Shown here piece by piece: positions 23,550 through 32,637 of a stretch of DNA of 43,300 nt; the first letter of the stretch is position 1, and every line of letters begins with the position of its first letter. Where the stretch lies: positions 1 through 43,300 of the forward strand of contig CAMAWH010000041.1 in the NCBI GenBank assembly GCA_945861635.1. The letters run 5' to 3'. The stretch comes from Klebsiella pneumoniae (GTDB lineage: Bacteria > Myxococcota_A > UBA796 > SXON01). The notes beneath the pieces are model-generated. The model was given only the letters and a program-made list of their open reading frames with translations, was not told the DNA's origin and made no database searches. The position numbers were made by a program, and so were the translations under genes.

Positions 23550-26500
23550 ATGAGTCTGCGGCTGCGGCTGGCACTGCTTGCGCTGATCACCGTCGCGTGT
23601 GGTGGGTTGGCGCTGCGTATGCGCGTGACGACGAACCTCGTGGACGCGCTCCCGTCCGCCGGTGAGGCGGGCGCTGCCTTCCGCGACATCGAGCGGTTCT
23701 CGCTCCTCGACACCCTCTGGATCGAGATCGACGGCACGAATGCAACGCCGGAAGCCCTGCACGCCGCCATCGATGCGCTAGGTGAAAAACTATCGGCACG
23801 CCCCGACTTCAGCAGCGTCCGTTACCGGTTCGGACTGGCGGATGGCGCCGCGATCCGCGCCGCGGCGGACCCCTCGCTCGCAGTCCTGACAGACGAGGCC
23901 ACGCTGGCCGATCGCCTGTCTGCGGACGGGATGGCGCGGATGCTTGCTCGGGCGCAGGCGCGCTTGTTCTCGCCGGCCGGGTCGATGGTGGTCCGCCAGT
24001 TGGAGGCCGATCCGCTCGATCTGGGGTCCGCGTTCACGGAGCAGGCGCTTTCATTGGGCGCAGGCGGCGGCGTGAAGCTGGATCAAGGGCATTTGCTCGC
24101 GACAGACGGCCGGCACGCCATCCTGTTCGCGCGCGCAAACACGCCTGCGCTGGGTACGACGCTGGAATCGCAACTGGTCGCGCACATCCAGGCGGATCTG
24201 GCCGCCTGCCCCCTCCCCGCGAACTGGCTCGGCTCCCACCGTTTCGCTGCAGAAGCAGAGCACATGATCAAGGGAGAGGTCAACCTTGCCGTCACGATGG
24301 GCATCGTCCTCGTTCTCGCCGTTTTCTTGATCTCCTTCCGCTCGCTTCGCCCCTTGCTCGGCGCGATTCCGCCGACCCTCGTCGGGGCGGCCGCGGCGGG
24401 CGCGGCGGCTGCGTTGGTGTCGCCGATCCATGGGATGGCGCTGGCCTTCGGTGGCGCACTCGCGGGGATGGGCGTGGACTATTGGATCCACCTCTACCTG
24501 ACCGGCATCCGAGACGGCGTACCCGCCACCTTTCAGGAGCGCCTTACGACAGGAAAGGCAGCTCTGGCGCACCTGATGCCGGCCTACCTGATCTCAGTCG
24601 CAGCCACCTCCGCAGCGTTTTTCATGCTGACCACGTCGAGCTATCCCTCGGTCAGCGACCTCGGTTGGATTGGCATTGCCGTTGCACTCGGAGCGCTTGC
24701 CAGCGTCGTCATCGCCGGCCCGATCGTGTTCGCGGTGTTGGCGAGGCCCGGAGATAAAACGCCGCGCGTTCCCCTGCCCGATCGCATTCCCGGATGGGTA
24801 GGCGGCATGCTGATCCTTGGGCTCGGGGTACTGGCCGTGTGTGCGACGGGCATTGAATTTGACGGCGATCCGCGGTCGATGGACGCACGAATTCCAGAAA
24901 CATCAAGGTTCGAGGAAGCGTTTTCGGAGCGCTATGGCGGCGGCGGCACGACGGGCTTGGTGGTTGCCGAGGGTGCGAGCGTGGACGACGCGCTGGAGAA
25001 GCTCCTTCCTGCGGTGAGCGCACTGTACGACGCGCCGGGAGTGACGGTGCAATCGCCACTCTCGTTGCTGCCTCCACCCTCGCAGCGGCGAGCGCGGGCG
25101 GCGCTCGCGGCGAGCCCCGACCTGTCGGCCCGGTTTGCCGCGGCGGCGGACGCCGCCGGTTTCGAAAGCGCGCCGCTGCTCGTCGGGTTGCACCATACAC
25201 TGGCGGCCACTGCAGCGCCGACTACCACGACATGGAAGGGGTCGGCAGCGGAGGACATCATTGGGAGAACGGTCGATGTGGACGACCCCGCCGTCGCCGC
25301 CGTCGTAAGCGGCGTGACGGAGGAGGCGCTGGAGCACGCGCGACACGAGGTTGCCCTGTCGGGGGCGGACGTGCGCTTCGTCCACCCCGCGGGCGTCGCC
25401 ACGGACGGCGCCGAGCGGATTCGACACGAGTTGGTCACCCGCTCGGGACTGGCACTTCTGGGTGTGCTCGTGTTCATGGTGCTGCGCTACCGCGATGTAC
25501 CGCGCGTCCTCGCGGCCGCCCTCCCCTCACTCGCAGCGGCGGGCGGTACGCTCGGCGCACTCTCCCTCGCTCACATCCCCCTCACCCCCGTCTCGGGGCC
25601 CGCATTCGTGTTGATCCTCGGAGTAGCGTTCGATCAGGGCATCTTTTTGGTCGAGGCGAATCGCATGGGGAGGGAGCATTTCCTCTCCGCGCGTGCGGCC
25701 ATCGTCATTGCGCTGTGCACGGCGCTCGCAGGGTTTGCCGGGTTGCTCGCCGCCGACCACCCCGCCGTGTGGAGCGTCGGGATTGTGGTGACGCTCGGCA
25801 TCGCCTTCACGGCAGTCGGCGCCTTTGTGTGCGTGCCCGTCGTGCTCACGGCATCGGGAATGGAAGCGAGCCGACGGTGGGGCAGTCGCGTCGCATTCGT
25901 CGTGGCGTTGGCGGTGGCTCTGGACACGGCCGTGGCCGCGTTTGGGTGGCTGCGTCCGCCGCGCACTCCGGAGTTCACAACCTACGCTCTGGATGCGCGT
26001 TCGCCTACCGACCGCCGCTACGGCCCGAATCGTCTCGCGCGGGTACATGGAACGTGGGTCCTGCGGCTGGAAGGCACTGCGTTCGAGATCGGGCGAGCGG
26101 CCGCCGTGCTCGCAGGGGACATGCGTCGCGCGGACGAAGAGGCGCTCGTCGCGGAGTTCCGCAAGCACGTCCCCTCCCCGCTGATGCGATACCTGCTGAT
26201 TCGCGGCACGCCGCTGTTTGCGTCGAGAATGGCGGCGGACGTACCGGCGCCGTATCTGGAAGAGATCGCCGGCGGAGCCAGCATCGACGCGCCGGACGAT
26301 TATGCCTGGATCGGCCCGCGCTATACGCGAAAATTCTGCTACCACGCCATTCACGATCTCGGACAGGCCATGGTGGACTCCCCCATCCTTGGGTGCACCG
26401 GCTTTGCCGCAGGTGACTCACGCACGACCGACGGACACTGGATCGCCGCGCGGAATTGGGATTTTGACGGCGGCACGTTCTTTGATGAAGACAAGGCCGT

Positions 26501-27449
26501 CATCGCCGTGAAGCGGAAGGGAGCGATCCCGTTCGTGCACGTTGCCATTGCCGGATTGACGGGTGCCGTGTCCGGCGTCAACGAAGCGGGAATCGCGATT
26601 GTCGTGCTTGCCGCGGGCTCCGACGCGTCCATTCGCTTCACGACGCCGATGACCTTCATCGTGCGCGAGGCGCTGGAGCGGGCAACCAGCATTGGCGATG
26701 TAGAAAAAATCATGGACAAGCGCCGCGGCTTCGTCACGGAGAACGTCCTCGTCGTGGACGGCGCGCGCGGAAAAGCGGCCGTGTTGGAAGTGACGCCGGA
26801 GGATGTCCATCGCATCGATGCCGACGAGCTGATCGCGGTGTCCAACCATCTCCGCGGTCCGCACGCGCTGGACGGGCAGAATACGTGGCGCATGGAAGAA
26901 GGGACGACCGTTGCGCGGCTTGCACGCATTCAAGAGCTGACGGCGGAGGGAGAAATCGACCTTCCGCGCGCCATCGCAGTTCTGCGCGATCGCAATGGTG
27001 TCGGTGGCACACCGCTTCCCGCCGGTCACGAGTCTGCGCTCAACGGCGACAACACCTCCCACAGCGTCATCATTGACGCCACGGTGGGTACGGTGACCGT
27101 CTCCCGGTATCCCAATGTGAGCGGCGGATACGCGCGCTTTCGTTTGGCCGATCTCATGGATGGAGACATCGTTGGGGAGGTCGTCGCGACTCCAGAGAAC
27201 CCGGAGGTCGCATTCAAGGTGCACGCGGCGCGCGCGCTGACGCACGCGGGTGGCGAGGAAGCAGCGCGCAAAGCGCTTCGGTTGAACCCCGGAAATCCGG
27301 TTGCGCTTCTGGCAGTGGCCGAGGCGCTGCTCGAAAAAGGAGACGCGCTTGGGGCCGCCGAAGCCGCCCGGGCCGCGCTGGCGACACCACCGGCCAAAGC
27401 GAAAGAGAAGCGAGCGGCGGCGTTGATACTGGCCAAGGTGGCCCCGTGA
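23550..27449 (+). CDS. MMPL/RND exporter fused to an AAT/C45-type Ntn-hydrolase domain and a TPR-like tail
   Basis: A 1299-aa protein. Residues 1-770 are an MMPL/RND exporter (ApeM-like) with twelve recognisable membrane segments: TM1 near 5-22, TM2-6 at 245-400, TM7 near 412-430, TM8-12 at about 630-765, and two large periplasmic loops. A further hydrophobic segment at about 779-800, after RRWGSR, should place the C-terminus in the periplasm. Residues about 820-1220 resemble the acyl-CoA:6-APA acyltransferase/C45 family. They show LGCTGFAAGDSRTTDGHWIA with putative nucleophile Cys949, then ARNWDF, SGVNEAGIAIVVLA, VSNHL and TSHSVIIDATVGTVTVSRYP. Residues 1225-1295 form TPR-like helices (EEAARKALRLNPGNPVALLA). 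The start is ATG 23550; the end overlaps the next gene by GTGA. The hydrolase could trim, transfer or release an acyl group on exported product; this is inference. Confidence 0.85.
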   Translation: MSLRLRLALLALITVACGGLALRMRVTTNLVDALPSAGEAGAAFRDIERFSLLDTLWIEIDGTNATPEALHAAIDALGEKLSARPDFSSVRYRFGLADGAAIRAAADPSLAVLTDEATLADRLSADGMARMLARAQARLFSPAGSMVVRQLEADPLDLGSAFTEQALSLGAGGGVKLDQGHLLATDGRHAILFARANTPALGTTLESQLVAHIQADLAACPLPANWLGSHRFAAEAEHMIKGEVNLAVTMGIVLVLAVFLISFRSLRPLLGAIPPTLVGAAAAGAAAALVSPIHGMALAFGGALAGMGVDYWIHLYLTGIRDGVPATFQERLTTGKAALAHLMPAYLISVAATSAAFFMLTTSSYPSVSDLGWIGIAVALGALASVVIAGPIVFAVLARPGDKTPRVPLPDRIPGWVGGMLILGLGVLAVCATGIEFDGDPRSMDARIPETSRFEEAFSERYGGGGTTGLVVAEGASVDDALEKLLPAVSALYDAPGVTVQSPLSLLPPPSQRRARAALAASPDLSARFAAAADAAGFESAPLLVGLHHTLAATAAPTTTTWKGSAAEDIIGRTVDVDDPAVAAVVSGVTEEALEHARHEVALSGADVRFVHPAGVATDGAERIRHELVTRSGLALLGVLVFMVLRYRDVPRVLAAALPSLAAAGGTLGALSLAHIPLTPVSGPAFVLILGVAFDQGIFLVEANRMGREHFLSARAAIVIALCTALAGFAGLLAADHPAVWSVGIVVTLGIAFTAVGAFVCVPVVLTASGMEASRRWGSRVAFVVALAVALDTAVAAFGWLRPPRTPEFTTYALDARSPTDRRYGPNRLARVHGTWVLRLEGTAFEIGRAAAVLAGDMRRADEEALVAEFRKHVPSPLMRYLLIRGTPLFASRMAADVPAPYLEEIAGGASIDAPDDYAWIGPRYTRKFCYHAIHDLGQAMVDSPILGCTGFAAGDSRTTDGHWIAARNWDFDGGTFFDEDKAVIAVKRKGAIPFVHVAIAGLTGAVSGVNEAGIAIVVLAAGSDASIRFTTPMTFIVREALERATSIGDVEKIMDKRRGFVTENVLVVDGARGKAAVLEVTPEDVHRIDADELIAVSNHLRGPHALDGQNTWRMEEGTTVARLARIQELTAEGEIDLPRAIAVLRDRNGVGGTPLPAGHESALNGDNTSHSVIIDATVGTVTVSRYPNVSGGYARFRLADLMDGDIVGEVVATPENPEVAFKVHAARALTHAGGEEAARKALRLNPGNPVALLAVAEALLEKGDALGAAEAARAALATPPAKAKEKRAAALILAKVAP

Positions 27450-27907
27450 TTTTTTTGGCGGATTTGTTCCATCCCCTGCCCCTGTGTGTCGACCCGGCGG
27501 TGGAGGCGCGGCCCGTCCAACTGGCAGTGACGGCGTTCGGAAAGAAGATCGGCGGCGCCGGCCTCATCACGGTGCAGCAGGACGCCTACGGATTGATGAT
27601 GCTCTCCCCCGGCGGGCTCGCGCTGTTTCACGTCCACGGCCCGCCCGCAGAGGTAGAATCGGGAATTGTGGAGTGGGTGCCCTGGCTCGCGCGCCTGCCC
27701 ATCGAGCGCGACCTGCGGGTCATGTTCACGGATGTTCCGGAAGGTGGATGCCGTGCGCCTCACGGGAGGATTCAAACACGCATCCGTGCCGACGGATGGA
27801 CGCACACATGGAGCGGACGCGATGGGGCTGTCAAGGCGGAGCGCGTCGGCGCTCGCATCACCCTGAACGCCGCCTTTTACTCCCTTCTGGTGGTCGATGC
27901 GGACTGA
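27446..27907 (+). CDS. DUF3261-like protein (ApeN-like)
   Basis: A 153-aa protein whose GTG start overlaps the exporter stop as GTGA and whose end overlaps the next gene by 11 nt, so it is translationally coupled on both sides. It is beta-rich (QLAVTAFGKKIGGAGLITVQ, GLMMLSPGGLALFHVHG) and resembles in size, composition and position the DUF3261 lipoprotein found between the MMPL exporter and the ApeJ gene in APE clusters. The N-terminus (MIFLADLFHPLPLCV) lacks a clean lipobox or a charged n-region, so export is uncertain. The family assignment rests mainly on context; no catalytic residues were identified. Confidence 0.68.
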   Translation: MIFLADLFHPLPLCVDPAVEARPVQLAVTAFGKKIGGAGLITVQQDAYGLMMLSPGGLALFHVHGPPAEVESGIVEWVPWLARLPIERDLRVMFTDVPEGGCRAPHGRIQTRIRADGWTHTWSGRDGAVKAERVGARITLNAAFYSLLVVDAD

Positions 27908-29675
27908 CCAGGCGGTGATCGCCGGTACTGCATCGCTTGCTGCGTTTCTTGTCCTCGCCCGAGGGATCGACGGACCGACCTGGGGTGTTGCCGGGAGCAT
28001 TCTCGCCGCTGTCGTCTACCTGCTTACGACGCGTGATCGGGGGGAGCGCGCGGCGCCGCTGGCTGTCTCTGCGGCGGTCCTCATCCCCGTGAAGGACAAC
28101 GTCGGCACGATTGCCGATGTTGTCCGCCGCTCTCTCGCGCATGGGCTCCCCGTCTACGTGATCGACGATGGCTCTACGGATGGGAGTGGGGCGGCGGCGG
28201 CGAGTTGTGGGCCATCCGCCACTGTGATCCGGCACCGGGAGAACCTCGGCAAGGGGCAAGCGCTGCTCACGGGCATGCGCGCGGCCCAATACGCGGGACA
28301 CACACACGCCATCTGCCTCGACGCAGACGGGCAGCATGACCCCGGCGACATTCCGGCTTTTGCCATTGCGATTGCGGAATCTCCAAACGCGATCATCGCC
28401 GGCGTGCGAGACTTGTCTTCCGCGCCCGGTCGCTCGCAGTTTGGGCGCAAATTTTCCAACTTTTGGGTGTGGGTGGAGACCGATTGGCGACTCGCCGACA
28501 CACAGTGTGGCTTCCGCGCATACCCCATTGAGGCGACCCTTGCCCTTGGGTTGGGCGGCACGCGCTACGACCTTGAGGTTGAGGTCTTCAGCCGCTCCAT
28601 CTGGGCGGGAACGCCCGTCCGCGATCTCCCCTGTCGCGTGTATTATCCACCGCCGAATCAGCGCGTGTCGAGCTTTGATCCGCTCCGCGACAACGCTCGC
28701 ATCAGTTGGATGAACGCCCGCCTCGTCGTCCGGCGCCTCCTGTGGCCGCCGTTCTGGTTCGCCCGTATTGTGCAGCGCGACTACGGGTGGTCGGGCCGCT
28801 CGAAGGGGTTTGCCGCGGGGTGGCGATTTGTCCTGGCGGTGCTCCGCTTGGGGGGTCGGAAGCCTGCGTACGTGCTCGTAAATGTCTTGGCCGCGTGGTA
28901 CGCGCTCGTGGCCGCAACTCCCGGCATTCGCGCGTACCTTGCTCGTTACGCGGAGGCGCGCGGCGGACAGGACGCGCCGCCCCCAGGTCTGGCCGGGCTC
29001 TACCGAAACTTTGCCGTCACCATCATCGACCGGCTGCTGTTTCTGTTGCAGGGTCCGCCGGCGTTTCCGTATGTGAGTGAGGGCGCCGAGCACATCATTG
29101 AGCTGTTCGCCTCCGGCGGCATCCTGCTCACGGCTCACATGGGAAACACCGAGGTCGCCGCCGGGGGTCCCGGCGCGTCCGAGCGCATGCGCAAGCTGAC
29201 GGTCGTCCGCGTGGAGGCGGAAGGTGACCACGGCCGCGGGTTGCTACTTGCGCTGCCCACAGACTGGCAACCCCGCATCATCGCCGTGAATCGGAGTGAG
29301 GGGTTTTCAACGCTCTCGATCCTGCGCGATCTGCGCGCGGGTGCCGTCGTCGCGATGCACGGAGACCGGATGGTCGACGATCGCAAGGCCGTCGTCCAGT
29401 TCCTCGGGGCGCCGATGGAGGTGCCGGTCGGGCCGTACCTGTTGGCTGCCCTGGCGGACGTGCCCGTCATCGTTGCCGGTTGCTTCAAGGAAGGCGACAC
29501 CTACCGAATAGTCGGGGAGGCGCCGCGTCGCTACAAATTCGACCGGTCGCGTCCACGGGAGGAACAGTTGCAGGCGTGGGCGCAGGCGTACGCCGAGCGC
29601 CTGGAGACGTGGGTCCGCCGCTGGCCGGGTCAGTGGTACAACTTTCACGATGTTTGGGGCCGGGGCCGGGAGTGA
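27897..29675 (+). CDS. Glycosyltransferase 2-lysophospholipid acyltransferase fusion (ApeJ-like)
   Basis: A 592-aa bifunctional protein. Two N-terminal hydrophobic segments (8-24, 29-45) precede a DPM-like GT2 domain (about 60-270) with VLIPVKDN, VYVIDDGSTDGSG and LDADGQHDP (the D-x-D nucleotide-sugar site, about 141-149) and RISWMNARLVVRRL. The C-terminal half (about 340-590) is an LpxL/HtrB-like acyltransferase with HMGNTE (His414, Glu419, the HX4E motif) and VVAMHGDRMVDD. The same fusion architecture is a hallmark of ApeJ in aryl-polyene clusters, where it is thought to attach sugar and acyl groups when the polyene is linked to its membrane anchor. The start is ATG 27897, overlapping the DUF3261-like gene. 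It is the last gene of the plus arm. Confidence 0.9.
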   Translation: MRTDQAVIAGTASLAAFLVLARGIDGPTWGVAGSILAAVVYLLTTRDRGERAAPLAVSAAVLIPVKDNVGTIADVVRRSLAHGLPVYVIDDGSTDGSGAAAASCGPSATVIRHRENLGKGQALLTGMRAAQYAGHTHAICLDADGQHDPGDIPAFAIAIAESPNAIIAGVRDLSSAPGRSQFGRKFSNFWVWVETDWRLADTQCGFRAYPIEATLALGLGGTRYDLEVEVFSRSIWAGTPVRDLPCRVYYPPPNQRVSSFDPLRDNARISWMNARLVVRRLLWPPFWFARIVQRDYGWSGRSKGFAAGWRFVLAVLRLGGRKPAYVLVNVLAAWYALVAATPGIRAYLARYAEARGGQDAPPPGLAGLYRNFAVTIIDRLLFLLQGPPAFPYVSEGAEHIIELFASGGILLTAHMGNTEVAAGGPGASERMRKLTVVRVEAEGDHGRGLLLALPTDWQPRIIAVNRSEGFSTLSILRDLRAGAVVAMHGDRMVDDRKAVVQFLGAPMEVPVGPYLLAALADVPVIVAGCFKEGDTYRIVGEAPRRYKFDRSRPREEQLQAWAQAYAERLETWVRRWPGQWYNFHDVWGRGRE

Positions 29676-29754
29676 GCGGACGGCCCTGTCGAACGAGTTC
29701 GGCGCCCCCGTGCTCACCGCCATCCGATAGACTCCCCGCAACTCAGGATTCGCC

Positions 29755-30756
29755 ATGTTCCTCGCTCCGCTCCTCCTTCCCCTGGCCAGCGTTTCCGCGT
29801 TTGCCGGTGAACCCTGTGGGCAAGCGCAGGTGGCGTCGGGAATGGACCCGGTCGACGCGACTCAGAACAAAGTCGTCACCTGGATCAACACGCAGGACGC
29901 TGCCGCCCTGTTCGGCGCATTCAGCCCGGCCATGCAGGCGGCTGTTCCGCTCGCCGCCACACAGGGTCTTGTTGCCGGTGTTCACGCAGCCGGCGGGTGC
30001 ATCACGACCAGTGAACGGCTGGCGGGTACAGCGTCCGGCGCCACCTACCGATGGACAGCGGCGACGCACGTCTGGCAGCTCGACTTGCACGTCGCCGCGG
30101 ACGGTGTCGTGCAGGGAATGTCGATCACGGAGCCGCCAGCGCCCGCGCCGCCAGTCGCCCGCTCGACGATCCCTTTGCGCCTCCCTGTGGATGGGGCGTG
30201 GACGGTGTTCTGGGGCGGCGACACGCCGGAGCTGAATCACCATGTGGGGTTTGCCAGCCAGCGCCGCGCGGCGGACCTGCTGATTTTCGATGCCGCCGGC
30301 AAATCCCACTCCGGAGACGGTTCCCGGTTGACCGACTACTACGCCTTTGGAAAGCCGGTAAGTGCCGTGGCCCCGGGCGTCGTCGTCACCGCCATTGACG
30401 GCGTACCGGAGAGCGTTCCCGGCCGCCTGAATCCCTACGTTGTAATCGGAAATGCCGTCATCATCGACCACGGCGGGATGTGGTCCGTCGTCGCGCACCT
30501 CCAGCCCGGGTCTCTCAAGGTCAAGGTCGGCCAGACGGTCAAGTCCGGGCAGGTACTTGGGCTCACCGGAAACACCGGCAACAGCAGTGAGCCGCACCTC
30601 CACTTTCAGCTCATGGACGGGCCGGCGTTCGAAGCATCCTATGGCGTAGAAGCGGTATTTTCGGGTGTGAGCTTGATTCGAGACGGGAAGGAGCAGGCCG
30701 CGGGAGAGTACACGTTTCGTAAGGGAGATGTCGTCTCGCGGAAGCAAGGCGGCTGA
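29755..30756 (+). CDS. Exported M23-family (lysostaphin-like) metallopeptidase
   Basis: A 333-aa protein with signal peptide MFLAPLLLPLASVSAFA. Residues about 30-125 are a small alpha/beta domain like those that precede M23 domains (DUF3887-like). Residues about 140-310 are the peptidase, with NHHVGFASQRRAADLLIF (zinc ligands His162/163 and Asp174), the LytM core around HGGMWSVVAHLQPGS, and PHLHFQL supplying the HxH. It probably cleaves peptidoglycan cross-links or acts as a divisome or envelope regulator. The 79-bp gap after the ApeJ-like gene holds no obvious promoter. The 175 bp after it (30757-30931) hold nothing clear except presumed control sequence for the ABC operon. Confidence 0.87.
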   Translation: MFLAPLLLPLASVSAFAGEPCGQAQVASGMDPVDATQNKVVTWINTQDAAALFGAFSPAMQAAVPLAATQGLVAGVHAAGGCITTSERLAGTASGATYRWTAATHVWQLDLHVAADGVVQGMSITEPPAPAPPVARSTIPLRLPVDGAWTVFWGGDTPELNHHVGFASQRRAADLLIFDAAGKSHSGDGSRLTDYYAFGKPVSAVAPGVVVTAIDGVPESVPGRLNPYVVIGNAVIIDHGGMWSVVAHLQPGSLKVKVGQTVKSGQVLGLTGNTGNSSEPHLHFQLMDGPAFEASYGVEAVFSGVSLIRDGKEQAAGEYTFRKGDVVSRKQGG

Positions 30757-30931
30757 CCGTCGTCGGTTTCGCGCCGGCAGCGCGTTCGTGAAGCGAACGC
30801 CAAAAACAACGTACTCGGGGACTCACCCCTTACCCGTGGAACCGGGCGCCGCACTCGTGGCCAGGCTGGGGAGAGCCTTCACCAATCGCGCACAGCACCC
30901 GCCGGCCACCTGCGGTACCATCCGCGCGCCC

Positions 30932-31861
30932 GTGACCACGCCCGCCGCCCGCACCGCCCGCGCTATCGCTGTACGCGTCGCCTCCGCGGCTGCCACCCTC
31001 GTCGGGGCTACGGCGCTCGTGCAGTTTCTCCTTGCGATGGCGCCGGGGGATGCAATCGACCTCCTCCCCAATGCAGACGCTGTCCGTGCCGGGCTCGCGG
31101 CGGAGTGGGGACTCGATGAGCCGCTACCGATTCGGCTCGCGCACACGCTCGGCCGGACCCTCCAGTTGGACCTCGGCACCTCCCTCACCTACCGACCCGG
31201 CGTGCCGGTGCTGGATCTCGTTCGCACCGCGGCGAGCCGGTCCGCCGTGCTCCTTCTGCCCGCCATCGCACTTGCGACGGTGCTGGCGCTCGTGGCCGCG
31301 ATGCTGCCGGTGCGCCGCGGAGTGCAGATGCTCTCCGTGGTGCCAGCATTTGTGGCTGCGTATGGCGCGGTCACGCTCATCAACGCGGCGACCTGGCGGA
31401 TGATCCAGGCGGGCCAGATCTCCCGGCCGGACTGGTTCGCACTCCCCGATACGGAGAGCAGCGTCCGGAGCGCGCTTGCGATTGCCGTGCTCGCGATCGC
31501 GTCCGGAGCCCTGACCGAGTTGCATGCGGCGGTGTCCTTCGAACTGCGCGCCATCCAGCAAGCGCCGTTCATCGAGTCCGCCCGCGCCCGGGGAGAGGTC
31601 GTTTTCCCGTACTTCGCGCGCAACATGGTCGCGCCCGTTGCCGGCATCGTGGCCGGGCGAACGGCGTTGACGCTGGGCAGTCTCGTGGTGGTCGAGAAGG
31701 TGCTGCTCTTCAACGGCGCGGGCGCCATGCTGTGGCAGGCGTGCCAGCTCCGTGACTATCCCCTTGCCATCGGCCTCGTGCTGGCTGCGGCGGCCGTCGT
31801 CGCCGGCTCCCGATTGACGGCGGACCTCGTCGGCATCGCCATCGACCCGAGGCGCCGATGA
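30932..31861 (+). CDS. ABC transporter permease, DppB/OppB-like
   Basis: A 309-aa integral membrane protein. GTG 30932 is the best start: the first membrane segment (AVRVASAAATLVGATALVQF) and the DppB-type N-terminal domain follow immediately, including GLAAEWGLDEPLPIRLAHTL (usually LGLD-P). The later region RARGEVVFPYFARNMVAPVA corresponds to the EAA-type coupling loop (usually ARAKG...V...H.LRNA). About six membrane segments are visible. It would import di- or oligopeptides, nickel or similar solutes with the next three genes. It overlaps the next permease by 4 nt (ATGA). A frame open upstream to 30728 gives no sensible N-terminus. Confidence 0.85.
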   Translation: MTTPAARTARAIAVRVASAAATLVGATALVQFLLAMAPGDAIDLLPNADAVRAGLAAEWGLDEPLPIRLAHTLGRTLQLDLGTSLTYRPGVPVLDLVRTAASRSAVLLLPAIALATVLALVAAMLPVRRGVQMLSVVPAFVAAYGAVTLINAATWRMIQAGQISRPDWFALPDTESSVRSALAIAVLAIASGALTELHAAVSFELRAIQQAPFIESARARGEVVFPYFARNMVAPVAGIVAGRTALTLGSLVVVEKVLLFNGAGAMLWQACQLRDYPLAIGLVLAAAAVVAGSRLTADLVGIAIDPRRR

Positions 31862-32637
31862 GGTTGGCCGGGCTGGTGCTCCTGACGGGGATCGCCGTCG
31901 CATTTATCGTGTCGTTTGTACTGCCATATGACGCTGTATCGGACGTGCACACGGAGATTGCGAACGCGGGAATTTCCGCCAAGCATTGGCTCGGCACGGA
32001 CCACCTCGGACGCGATGTCGCCCACCGCGTGCTGGCGGGAACGCGCGCGTTCTGCGGACCCGGCGCGGCCAGCGCGATCCTGGCGGCGCTGGCAGGCACG
32101 TTGCTGGGGGCGGCGGCCGGCTGGTGTGGAGGATCCATCGCAGCTGGCATCCGGTACGGATTTACCGTGGTCGATTCCCTCCCCCGGTTCGTGCTGGTGC
32201 TGCTCGCGTGCAGCATATTTGGGGCCGGCGCTCTGACGCTGGCGGTCGCGAGCGCGGTTGCGTGTGCTCCAGCGTTGGGCGAGGCCGTGTACGCGCGCCT
32301 CGACGGATTACGACGGGCGGAATTCGTTTTGGCGGCTCGGGCACACGGCATTCCCGACGCACGCGTCCTCGGCTACCACCTGCTTTGGGTCAACGCTCGC
32401 GGCCTGGTCGCACGACACGCCGCCCAGGTGTTCGGTTTCTTCCTGGTCGTGGAAACGTCGCTGTCCTACCTCGGCGGATTCGGCGTTCCGGAGCCGACGC
32501 CGAGCTGGGGAAACATGCTGGCCTTTGAGTTTGGCAACCCTTCGGGAAACGTCTGCGCGTGGCTCGCGCCCGCGGTTGCGACGATCCTCGGCGTCCTCGC
32601 CACGACCATCGTCGGACAGGATGCCGATGTCGGGTAA
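31858..32637 (+). CDS. ABC transporter permease, DppC/OppC-like
   Basis: A 259-aa membrane protein. HWLGTDHLGRDVAHRVLAGT (residues 42-61) is the diagnostic DppC segment (LGTDxLGRDxxSRxxxGxR). The coupling loop is EFVLAARAHGIPDARVLGYH. It ends with YLGGFGVPEPTPSWGNML, also conserved in this family. Five to six membrane helices are visible. It overlaps both neighbours (ATGA with the previous gene, 11 nt with the ATPase), so the four transporter genes form one tightly coupled unit. Confidence 0.9.
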   Translation: MRLAGLVLLTGIAVAFIVSFVLPYDAVSDVHTEIANAGISAKHWLGTDHLGRDVAHRVLAGTRAFCGPGAASAILAALAGTLLGAAAGWCGGSIAAGIRYGFTVVDSLPRFVLVLLACSIFGAGALTLAVASAVACAPALGEAVYARLDGLRRAEFVLAARAHGIPDARVLGYHLLWVNARGLVARHAAQVFGFFLVVETSLSYLGGFGVPEPTPSWGNMLAFEFGNPSGNVCAWLAPAVATILGVLATTIVGQDADVG

